A stretch of DNA of 64,000 nt, from contig NZ_FWFV01000010.1 in the NCBI RefSeq assembly GCF_900172315.1, forward strand, positions 1 through 64,000, in the 5' to 3' direction. The DNA is from Palleronia marisminoris. GTDB taxonomy: Bacteria; Pseudomonadota; Alphaproteobacteria; Rhodobacterales; Rhodobacteraceae. This document shows positions 44,299 to 52,180 of the stretch, piece by piece. Position numbers and translations under genes: made by a program. Numbering within the stretch: the first letter of the stretch is position 1; each line of letters starts with the position of its first letter. The notes under the pieces were generated by a model. The model saw nothing but the letters and a program-made list of their open reading frames with translations. It did no database searches and was not told the origin of the DNA.

Positions 44299-45450
44299 TT
44301 ATTTCACCGAGCCTGCAAGAAGTCCGCGTACCAAGAAGCGCTGCATCGAGAAGAAGACGATCAGCGGCACCGCGATCGACACGAAGGCCGCCGTCGCAAG
44401 TATGCCCCAATCCCCCCCGCGCGAGCCCAGAAGGTCGTCGGCGATCTTCACCGTCATCACCTTGCTCGCGTCGTCGGACGGAAGAAACACCTTGGCCACC
44501 AGCAGATCGTTCCACGTCCACAGGAACTGGAAGATCGAGAACGCCGCCAGCGCCGGCAGCGACAGCGGCAGAACGATCTTCAGGAACAGCTGGAAGTCCG
44601 TGGCCCCGTCCACCCTGGCGCATTCGATGATGTCGCGTGGCAGGCCGGCCATGTAGTTTCTGAGCAGATAAACGGCCAGCGGCATCCCGAAGGCTGTGTG
44701 CGCGAACCAGATCCCCATGAAGCTCTGCCCGATGCCGATGCGGTTGTGCAGGTTCAGCATCGGCACAAGCGCCAACTGCAGTGGCACGACCAGCAGGCCG
44801 ACGACGGCCGCGATCAGGATGCCCCGGCCGGGGAACTCCATCCAGGCCAGCGCATAGGCCGCGAAGGCCGCCACCAGGATCGGGATGATCGTCGCTGGGA
44901 TCGTCACCGTCAGCGTGTTGATGAACGCCCGATCCATGTTGTCGGCCGTCAGCACCTGTTCGTAGTTCTCCGTCGTGAAGCTGGGCGGGCTTTCGGCGGC
45001 GAAATAGATGCGCTGCCCCCGATCGCCCGGGTCCTCTGGCGTGCGCCATTCGTAGGTGCCGTCGGCGTTGACCGTCAGCGTCTCGCCCTCGCCCAGCTCG
45101 ACGGTCGTGCCGGCCTCGAACTCGGTCGGGTTCACGCCGCGAGTGCCGAACGCCACGACCTCGCCGCCGCCGTCGGGAAAGAAGCTCTTCGCCTCGGGGT
45201 CATCATAGATGCTCCCGGTCACGACGAACACGTCGCCCTCTTGCGTTGCCTCGGCCGCGGTGCGGCCGCGGGCGGTCAGTTCGACCGGAAACGGCGCCTC
45301 CCACCAGCCCGACTCGCTGATCTGGTCCCGATCGCGGAATGACGAGACGAACAGCCCGATGGTCGGGATGAGCCACAAGAGCACCAGCAGCAGGACCGAC
45401 AGGTGCGTGGCCCAGGCGAGCGAGGATTTCTGTCCGGCGATATTGTCCAT
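44299..45450 (-). CDS. aglG: Alpha-glucoside ABC transporter permease AglG
   Basis: This 383-residue permease of the MalG type has a first helix near residue 15, a long periplasmic loop of about 140 residues (SFRDRDQISESGWWEAPFPV... to FTTENYEQVL) and five C-terminal helices with the EAA loop EC(A)RVDGATDFQLFLKIVLP. The long loop is a known trait of AglG-like permeases. It lies one base from the aglF stop. With AglF it forms the channel, and with AglK the transporter. Confidence 0.9.
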   Translation of the reverse strand: MDNIAGQKSSLAWATHLSVLLLVLLWLIPTIGLFVSSFRDRDQISESGWWEAPFPVELTARGRTAAEATQEGDVFVVTGSIYDDPEAKSFFPDGGGEVVAFGTRGVNPTEFEAGTTVELGEGETLTVNADGTYEWRTPEDPGDRGQRIYFAAESPPSFTTENYEQVLTADNMDRAFINTLTVTIPATIIPILVAAFAAYALAWMEFPGRGILIAAVVGLLVVPLQLALVPMLNLHNRIGIGQSFMGIWFAHTAFGMPLAVYLLRNYMAGLPRDIIECARVDGATDFQLFLKIVLPLSLPALAAFSIFQFLWTWNDLLVAKVFLPSDDASKVMTVKIADDLLGSRGGDWGILATAAFVSIAVPLIVFFSMQRFLVRGLLAGSVK

Positions 45451-45451
45451 C

Positions 45452-46432
45452 TCAGCGCATCTCCTTCCGCGCTTCGCGGATGTTCCAGAACATCACGGGA
45501 AGCACCACGATCATGATGACGAAGGCGATGGCGGTCGCACGCCCATCGTCGCGGAACATGAAGTCCATCATGTAGGATGGCAGGATCTCGGTCCCGAAGT
45601 TGCCGCCGGTCATGGTGTAGACGATGTCGAACACCTTCAGCACCAGCACCGTGATCGTCGTCCAGACCACCATGATCGTCGGCAGGATCTGCGGCACCTT
45701 GATCTTGAAGAAGATCTGGAAGGGGTTGGCCCCGTCCAGGATCGCCGCCTCGATGGTCTCTTCGGGGATGCCGCGCAGGGCGGCCGACAGGATCACCATG
45801 GCGAATCCGGTCTGGATCCAGACGAGGATGACCATCAGGAAGAAGTTGTTCCAGAACGGAATCTGCATCACGTCGATCGGGTTCTCGAAGCCGGCGAAGG
45901 CGCGGACCGCGTTGATCAGGCCGATATCCGCGTCGTTGGCATAGACGAACTTCCAGATCAGCGACGCGCCGACGAAGCTGATCGCCATGGGCATGAAGAT
46001 CAGCGACTTGGCGATGTTGCCCCAGGATAGCTGGTCGGTCAGCTGCGCCACCACGAGGCCGATGAAGGTCGAGGCCGAGGGCACGAACAGCACCCACAGC
46101 ATGTTGTTCAGGAAGGCCGTCGTGAAGTCACCGCCTGCGAAAAGCAGCGCGTAATTGTCGAAGCCCACGAACGTGTCGGGGTTCCGCCCGTAAAGCGACC
46201 GGATGAACGACCCGATCACCGGATAGACGAGGTAGAGGCCCAGCACGAAGATCGCGGGAAACAGGAAGAGCCATGGCCGCACCGCATTCGCGCGGTTGAT
46301 GTTGCGGCCGATGTTCTCGCCCTTCGCCGGAAAGATGAAGCGGTCGAGGATGAGGTTCGACAGGTAGAAATATCCGACGCATCCGCCGACCCCGATGATT
46401 ATCGTGATCAGCCCCTGCAGGATCACCGGCAT
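45452..46432 (-). CDS. aglF: Alpha-glucoside ABC transporter permease AglF
   Basis: This 326-residue permease of the MalF type has about seven helices. The EAA loop ETIEAAILDGANPFQIFFKIKVPQIL lies near residue 220. The N-terminus has an extra helix (LQGLITIIIGVGGCVGYFYL). It sits between aglE (120 bases upstream) and aglG. Confidence 0.9.
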   Translation of the reverse strand: MPVILQGLITIIIGVGGCVGYFYLSNLILDRFIFPAKGENIGRNINRANAVRPWLFLFPAIFVLGLYLVYPVIGSFIRSLYGRNPDTFVGFDNYALLFAGGDFTTAFLNNMLWVLFVPSASTFIGLVVAQLTDQLSWGNIAKSLIFMPMAISFVGASLIWKFVYANDADIGLINAVRAFAGFENPIDVMQIPFWNNFFLMVILVWIQTGFAMVILSAALRGIPEETIEAAILDGANPFQIFFKIKVPQILPTIMVVWTTITVLVLKVFDIVYTMTGGNFGTEILPSYMMDFMFRDDGRATAIAFVIMIVVLPVMFWNIREARKEMR

Positions 46433-46551
46433 CTCGTCTCCCCCTCCGTGACGACCGTTAGCGCTCAGCTTTGCGCTGTCGGGCGCCTATTTCAAGCACC
46501 CATTAGCGTGACGTGGGGCGCGCAACGGCATGAGTTGCGCGCCCGCCCGCC

Positions 46552-47913
46552 TCAGTTCGACAGCTGGTCCCAACGGCTCTGGATCGCCTCGCCGGTGGCC
46601 TGCGCGTCCTGGCTGCCGGTCGTGAACTCGACCATCTGCGTCCAGAAGGCACCCGCGCCGATCTCGCCCGGCATCAGGTCGGAGGCATCGAAGCGGAACG
46701 TCGTCGCGTCCAGAAGGATGTCGTTCAGCGCCCGCTGGTCATCCGTCCCGAAAACCTCGGGGTTGATGCCCGTGTGCGGGGTCAGCAGGCCGCCCTGAGC
46801 CGCCCAGATCTCGTGTGCCAGCGGGGTCTGCAGGTATTCGATGAAGCCGCGCGCGGGCTCGCTGTCGTTGGTGATCGCGAACATCGTGCCGGCGCCCAGA
46901 ACGGGCTGCTCCGCATCGCCGCCTTCAGGCGCGGGAAAGTAGAAGAAGTCCACGTCCGTGCCGACTTCGCTGCCTTCGGGGAAGAAGGTCGGGATGAAGG
47001 TCGCCTGCTTGTGCATGTAGCACTCGGGCGGAAACTGGAACAGGCCGGAGGGCGAGTCGCGGAAGTCCGTCGTCGCCGCCGCCTCGCGGCCGCCGTTGAC
47101 GAAGCCGTCCTGCAGGAAGAAGCCGTATTCCTCGATCGCGTTCACGACTTCGGGGCTGTCGAAGGCCAGATCGTTCGCAACCCAGGCGTCGTATTGCTCG
47201 GGCGTGGCGGTGCGCAGCATCAGGTCCTCGACCCAGTCGGTCGCGGGCCAGCCGGTCGCCGCACCCGAACCCAAGCCGATGCACCACGGCGTCACACCGT
47301 CATCGGCCATCTGCTGGGTCAGTTCCTTGAGGCCCTCGTAGGTCTCGGGCACCTCGTACCCGGCTTCCTCGAACTGCTCGGGCACGTACCAGACCAGCGA
47401 TTTCACGTCGATCTTGTAGGGAAAGGCATACAGATGCTCTTCGCCGCCCTCGCCCTCGAAGCTGGCCAGATCCACCCAGGACTCGCCGGCCGAGTAGTTC
47501 TCGCGGATCCACTCCGCGGTCTCGGGTTCAAGCGGGGTGATGGCGCCGCGTTGCGCAAGGTCCGCCAGAAGGCCCGGCTGGGGGAACACGGCGATGTTCG
47601 GGGCCGAGTTCGCTTCGGTCGAGATGACGATGTCCTGTTCGAAGCTGTCCGAACCGGAATAGTTGACACTGGCACCGGTCGCCTCCTCGAAATAGGCGAC
47701 CACCGACTCCATCAGCTCGGCGTCGGCACCCGTCCAGGGGCCGGTGATGTCGATGGACTGACCGGAATAGTCATGGTTCGACGCGAATTCCTCGAGGCTG
47801 TCCCAGCTGAACGCGCCTTCGCCCTTCGGAAAGACGAAGTCTTGCGCCTGCGCCATTCCGGTGCCCAGTGCCACCATCGCGGCGCCGGTATAAAGCGTTG
47901 TCTTGAATGTCAT
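46552..47913 (-). CDS. aglE: Alpha-glucoside ABC transporter substrate-binding protein
   Basis: This 453-residue periplasmic binding protein has a Sec signal peptide (TTLYTGAAMVALGTGMAQA, cleavage after AQA near residue 22). The mature part is a family 1 sugar-binding protein (SGSDSFEQDIVISTEANSAP, GLGSGAATGWPATDW). The ATG at 47913 follows a GGGAG ribosome binding site; upstream in-frame residues are not signal-like. It is the first gene of the agl operon and is divergent from the glucosidase gene. Confidence 0.9.
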   Translation of the reverse strand: MTFKTTLYTGAAMVALGTGMAQAQDFVFPKGEGAFSWDSLEEFASNHDYSGQSIDITGPWTGADAELMESVVAYFEEATGASVNYSGSDSFEQDIVISTEANSAPNIAVFPQPGLLADLAQRGAITPLEPETAEWIRENYSAGESWVDLASFEGEGGEEHLYAFPYKIDVKSLVWYVPEQFEEAGYEVPETYEGLKELTQQMADDGVTPWCIGLGSGAATGWPATDWVEDLMLRTATPEQYDAWVANDLAFDSPEVVNAIEEYGFFLQDGFVNGGREAAATTDFRDSPSGLFQFPPECYMHKQATFIPTFFPEGSEVGTDVDFFYFPAPEGGDAEQPVLGAGTMFAITNDSEPARGFIEYLQTPLAHEIWAAQGGLLTPHTGINPEVFGTDDQRALNDILLDATTFRFDASDLMPGEIGAGAFWTQMVEFTTGSQDAQATGEAIQSRWDQLSN

Positions 47914-48117
47914 GGGTTTCTCTCCCTTGAGATGTGCAATTGACGTGCACCCCGTTCTGCGGGGCGTCATTCTACCACTTACGCGCGATCACGCGGGCCG
48001 CACGGATGCGTGAAGGCTCCCTCACCAACATGTAGAAGTCAAATGCCGGCCGGCAAAGCGGAAATCAGGTTCTTCGGGCAGGGGCTTGCAACGTCCGCTT
48101 GTATGGGTCCTCTCCTT

Positions 48118-48146
48118 TTGACGGAGTCGGACCGGCAATCTATGTT
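48118..48146 (+). promoter_or_regulatory. Candidate sigma-70 promoter of the glucosidase-glucokinase unit
   Basis: TTGACG at 48118-48123 and TATGTT at 48141-48146 are separated by 17 bases and lie 28 bases before the start codon. The match to the consensus is fair. The -10 element overlaps the left arm of the palindrome at 48136. Confidence 0.5.
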
Positions 48147-48165
48147 CTGCCCCGACCATAGATTG
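48136..48165. promoter_or_regulatory. Palindrome over the promoter and leader of the glucosidase gene
   Basis: Perfect 9-base arms, CAATCTATG (48136-48144) and CATAGATTG (48157-48165), are separated by 12 bases. The left arm overlaps the candidate -10 box and the right arm touches the GGAG ribosome binding site. It could be a LacI-type operator or, if transcribed, a hairpin that masks the ribosome binding site. Confidence 0.5.
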
Positions 48166-48173
48166 GAGTCTCC

Positions 48174-49499
48174 ATGCTCAAGCACAGCCGCGCCGATTTC
48201 CCCAAGGGGTTCCTCTTTGGGGCCGCAACCTCGTCCTACCAGATCGAGGGCCACGCAATGGGCGGCGCGGGCCGCACGCAATGGGACGACTTCGCCGTCA
48301 CCCCCGGCAACGTGACCAGGGCCCAGAACGGAGACGTGGCCTGCGACCACTACAACCGCTGGCCCGAGGATCTCGACCTGCTGAAGGACGGCAATTTCGA
48401 CGTCTACCGCTTCTCGACCTCGTGGGCGCGGGTCATGCCCGAGGGGCGCGGCGCGCCGAACCCCGAGGGGCTCGACTATTACGACCGGCTCGTGGACGGG
48501 ATGCTGGAACGCGGCCTGAAGCCCGCCGCCACCCTGTATCATTGGGAACTGCCCTCGCCGCTGCTGGACCTCGGCGGCTGGCGCAACCGTGACATCGCCC
48601 AGTGGTTCGCCGACTATACCGAGGTCATCATGTCCCGCATCGGCGACCGCGTCTGGTCCGCAGCGCCGATCAACGAGCCGTGGTGCGTGGGCTGGATGTC
48701 GCACTTCCTGGGCCAGCACGCACCCGGCATCTCGGACATCCGCGCCACCGCGCGGGCAATGCACCACGTCATGCTCGCCCACGGCCGCGCGACCGAAGTG
48801 ATGCGCGGGCTCGGCATGCAGAACCTCGGCGCGGTCTGCAATTTCGAATACTCGGTTCCCGCCGACGCCAGCCCCGAAGCCCGCGCCGCGGCGCGTCTGT
48901 ATGACGGCTACTACAACCGCTTCTTCATCGGCGGGCTGTTCAACAAACGCTATCCCGACGACGTTCTGGAAGGCCTTGGGCCGCACATGCCAGACGGCTG
49001 GCAGGACGACATGGACCTGATCGGCCAGCCACTCGACTGGTTCGGGATCAACTACTACACGCGCAAGCTGATCCAGGCGAATGACGGCCCGTGGCCCTCG
49101 CATGAAGAGGTGCCGGGCCCCCTGCCCAAGACCCAGGTCGGGTGGGAGATCTATCCCGAGGGACTGCACGCCATCATCAAGCGCGTCCATGACGGCTATA
49201 CCCGTGGGCTGCCGATCTACGTGACCGAGAACGGCATGGCCTCGGACGACCGCGTGGTCAACGGAGCGGTGAACGACAAGGCGCGGATCGCGTATCTGGA
49301 CGCGCATCTGGGCCAGGTCCGGCGCGCGATCGACGAAGGCGTACCGGTCAACGGCTACTTCGCCTGGTCGCTGCTGGACAATTACGAGTGGAATCACGGC
49401 TACGGCCCCCGCTTCGGCCTCGTGCACGTGGACTACAAGACGCTCGCGCGGCTCCCGAAGTCGTCCTACCACGCGCTGAAGGACGCGCTGGCCCGATGA
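48174..49499 (+). CDS. Beta-glucosidase (GH1)
   Basis: This 441-residue GH1 enzyme hydrolyses beta-glucosides. The acid/base Glu is E168 in PINEPW and the nucleophile is E352 in YVTENGMA; GAATSSYQIEG at the N-terminus and YFAWSLLDNYEWNHGY near the C-terminus are standard. There is no signal peptide, so substrates must be imported. It overlaps glk by four bases (ATGA), and it is divergent from the alpha-glucoside transporter, so the transporter may also supply its substrates. Confidence 0.93.
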   Translation: MLKHSRADFPKGFLFGAATSSYQIEGHAMGGAGRTQWDDFAVTPGNVTRAQNGDVACDHYNRWPEDLDLLKDGNFDVYRFSTSWARVMPEGRGAPNPEGLDYYDRLVDGMLERGLKPAATLYHWELPSPLLDLGGWRNRDIAQWFADYTEVIMSRIGDRVWSAAPINEPWCVGWMSHFLGQHAPGISDIRATARAMHHVMLAHGRATEVMRGLGMQNLGAVCNFEYSVPADASPEARAAARLYDGYYNRFFIGGLFNKRYPDDVLEGLGPHMPDGWQDDMDLIGQPLDWFGINYYTRKLIQANDGPWPSHEEVPGPLPKTQVGWEIYPEGLHAIIKRVHDGYTRGLPIYVTENGMASDDRVVNGAVNDKARIAYLDAHLGQVRRAIDEGVPVNGYFAWSLLDNYEWNHGYGPRFGLVHVDYKTLARLPKSSYHALKDALAR

Positions 49500-50452
49500 C
49501 GCGGATCGCGCTGGTATCCGATGTCGGCGGCACGAATACCCGCGTCGCCCTCTCGCGCGACGGAGAGGTCGACGAGTCCACCATCCGTCGCTTCAAGAAC
49601 CGCAATTACGGTGGGCTGGGCGAGATCTACACCGCCTTCCTCGCCGAGTTCGACGTCTCGTGCGATGGCGCCTGCATTGCGCTGGCCGGCCCGGTGATGG
49701 ATGGCGCGGGCCGCCTGACAAACCTCGACTGGAGCTACGACAGCGCCCGACTGGCCGCCTGCACCGGCGCCTCGTCCACTGCCCTGCTGAACGACCTGCA
49801 AGCCCAGGGCCACGCGGTGCCGTTCCTGTCGCCCGACAACCTGGCGCCGATCATCCCCGGCCCGGGAGGCGCCGAGCACAACGCCAAGCTGGTGATCGGC
49901 GTCGGCACGGGCTTCAACGCGGTGCCGGTGTTCCGCACCGATTTCGGCCGCTTCGTTCCGCCGTGCGAAAGCGGGCACGCCTCGTTCCCGGTCCTGTCCG
50001 ACAAGGACATGTCGCTGGCCCGCTACGTGACCGCCCATCACGGCTTCCCGGGGGTCGAGGATGTCCTGTCGGGCCGCGGGATCGAGCGGGTTTACGCTTG
50101 GGCCTCTGGCGAAGACGTGCAGAAGAGCTCGACCGAAATCGTCGGCCTGATCGCCGCGGACCAGGATGAGGCCGCGCGCCGGACGGCCGAGGCGTTCTGC
50201 AGCGCCCTTGGCCGTGTTGCCGGGGACCTCGCCCTGACCCATCTGCCCTTCGGCGGGATCTACCTGATCGGTGGCATGGCCACGGCGATGCGGCCCTACC
50301 TGTCCCGCTACGGGTTCGAAGAGTCGTTCCGCGCCAAGGGCCGGTTCTCGGACTTCATGTCGCGCTTCGCGATCTGGGGGGTCGAGGACGACAACGCCGC
50401 CCTGCTGGGCTGCGCCCGGCACATCGATGGTGTCATAGCCGCCGCACGCTGA
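49496..50452 (+). CDS. glk: Glucokinase
   Basis: This 318-residue ATP-dependent glucokinase (Glk/ROK-like, COG0837 type) makes glucose 6-phosphate. SDVGGTNTRVALS is the phosphate-1 motif, ACIALAGPVMDG and LVIGVGTGFNAVPVF follow, and CESGHASFPV resembles the family's E-x-GH metal/sugar site. The start overlaps the glucosidase stop. Together the pair converts imported glucosides to the entry point of glycolysis and, through pgm, glycogen. Confidence 0.93.
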   Translation: MTRIALVSDVGGTNTRVALSRDGEVDESTIRRFKNRNYGGLGEIYTAFLAEFDVSCDGACIALAGPVMDGAGRLTNLDWSYDSARLAACTGASSTALLNDLQAQGHAVPFLSPDNLAPIIPGPGGAEHNAKLVIGVGTGFNAVPVFRTDFGRFVPPCESGHASFPVLSDKDMSLARYVTAHHGFPGVEDVLSGRGIERVYAWASGEDVQKSSTEIVGLIAADQDEAARRTAEAFCSALGRVAGDLALTHLPFGGIYLIGGMATAMRPYLSRYGFEESFRAKGRFSDFMSRFAIWGVEDDNAALLGCARHIDGVIAAAR

Positions 50453-50475
50453 TCGGGACGCCCTTCTTCCGCTCC

Positions 50476-52179
50476 CTACTCCGACGACTGGCGCGCGTCG
50501 TCGCCGGCAGACGTCCGGGTCTGCGTCCGACCGGCCGGGTCGGGCGGCTTGAAGGTCGTTGCCGAGGCGCGGTTCCACCGGCGGCGGAAGACCTCGTCGT
50601 CGAAGCCCACGTCCCGCACCAGGAACCCGACCGGCAGGTAGGTCCAGACGTCCGACGCCTCGACCATGTCGCCGTCCCCCTCGCGCTTCATGAAGTGGTA
50701 CGGCAGGAAATCCCGCGGATCCTCGAGCCCCGCAGCCCCCGTCATCTCGGCCAGCGCGCGCATCGTGTTGCGGTGGAAGGCGGCCACCCGCTCGGATTTT
50801 TCGGGCACCACCAGAGCCCGCTGACGGAGCGGATCCTGCGTCGTCACGCCTGTCGGGCACTTGTTCGTATGGCACGCCTGGGCCTGGATGCAGCCGACGG
50901 CGAACATGAACCCGCGGGCCGAGTTGCACCAATCCGCACCCAGCGCGAAGGCGCGGGCGATGTCGAAGGCGTGGATCAGCTTGCCCGCTGCCCCGACGCG
51001 GATGCGGTCGCGGATGTCGGCGCCGCGCAGGACGTTGTGAACGAAGCTCAGCCCTTCGGTCAGGGGCATCCCGACATGATTGGCGAACTCCAGCGGCGCG
51101 GCGCCGGTGCCGCCCTCGGTCCCATCGACGACGATGAAATCGGGATAGATCCCGGTCTCGATCATCGCCTTCACGATGCCCATGAACTCGCGCCGATGCC
51201 CGATGCAGAGCTTGAAGCCCACCGGTTTGCCGTGGCTCAGGTCGCGCAGCTCGCCCAGGAACTCGCACAGCTCGATCGGGGTCGAGAATTCGGAGTGGCC
51301 GGCGGGCGAGACGCAATCCAGCCCCATCGGCACGCCGCGCGCCTCGGCGATCTCTTCGGTGATCTTGGCGGCCGGCAACATGCCTCCGTGGCCCGGCTTG
51401 GCGCCCTGGCTCAGCTTCAGCTCGATCATCTTGACCTGCGGGTCTTCGGCCTGCTGGGCGAACTTGCCGGGGTCGAACCGCCCGGTCTCGTTGTTGCGGC
51501 AGCCGAAATAGCCCGAGCCGATCTCCCATGTCAGGTCGCCGCCATGACGGTGATACTTCGAGATCCCCCCCTCGCCGGTATCTTGGCTGAAGCCGCCCAT
51601 CTTGGCGCCCTTGTTGATCGCCTCGACCGCAGCGCCCGAGAGCGAGCCGAAGGACATCGCCGAGACGTTGTACAGCGACGCGTCGTAGGGCTGCTTGCAG
51701 TCCGGCCCGCCGACGCGCACCCGGAAGTCGCGGCGGTCCAGATGCGTCGGCGCGATCGAGTGCGTCATCCAGGAATAGCCGCCCTCGTACACCTTCTTCT
51801 TGGTCCCGAAGGGGCGCGCGCCTTCCTCGTCCTTGGCACGCTGATACACGATCGAGCGATCCTCGCGGCTGAACGGTTCTTCGTCTTGGTCGCTCTCGAT
51901 GAAGTATTGCCGGATTTCGGGCCGGATCTTCTCGAAGAAGAAGCGGATATGCCCGAGGACGGGATAGTTGCGCAGGATCGAGTGGTGGATTTGGAAGATG
52001 TCGCTCAGACCGACGATCGCGATTGCCACGGCCACGACCGTCAGAAGCCACCACCACCAGCTGCCCGTCCCGATGGCGACCACCAGCAGGACGACCGCCA
52101 GGACAGCCGCCCCGCCGAGGACGCCGAAGCGATGAACCGGCCCGACACGCTCGGGATCGTATCCCAGGTACCTCAGCAT
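50476..52179 (-). CDS. FMN-binding glutamate-synthase-like membrane protein
   Basis: This 567-residue protein has two N-terminal membrane helices (about residues 18-62), then a glutamate-synthase-type FMN TIM barrel: NVSAMSFGSLSGAAVEAINK, GYFGCRNNETGRFDP, DFIVVDGTEGGTGAAPLEFA and the iron-sulfur cysteines in VGCIQAQACHTNKCPTGV. Stand-alone proteins of this type lack the glutaminase domain, and their true reaction is not established. It starts one base after the GghA-like gene stop, so it belongs to the glycogen operon by position. The minus-strand stop converges with glk. Confidence 0.88.
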   Translation of the reverse strand: MLRYLGYDPERVGPVHRFGVLGGAAVLAVVLLVVAIGTGSWWWWLLTVVAVAIAIVGLSDIFQIHHSILRNYPVLGHIRFFFEKIRPEIRQYFIESDQDEEPFSREDRSIVYQRAKDEEGARPFGTKKKVYEGGYSWMTHSIAPTHLDRRDFRVRVGGPDCKQPYDASLYNVSAMSFGSLSGAAVEAINKGAKMGGFSQDTGEGGISKYHRHGGDLTWEIGSGYFGCRNNETGRFDPGKFAQQAEDPQVKMIELKLSQGAKPGHGGMLPAAKITEEIAEARGVPMGLDCVSPAGHSEFSTPIELCEFLGELRDLSHGKPVGFKLCIGHRREFMGIVKAMIETGIYPDFIVVDGTEGGTGAAPLEFANHVGMPLTEGLSFVHNVLRGADIRDRIRVGAAGKLIHAFDIARAFALGADWCNSARGFMFAVGCIQAQACHTNKCPTGVTTQDPLRQRALVVPEKSERVAAFHRNTMRALAEMTGAAGLEDPRDFLPYHFMKREGDGDMVEASDVWTYLPVGFLVRDVGFDDEVFRRRWNRASATTFKPPDPAGRTQTRTSAGDDARQSSE

Positions 52180-52180
52180 C

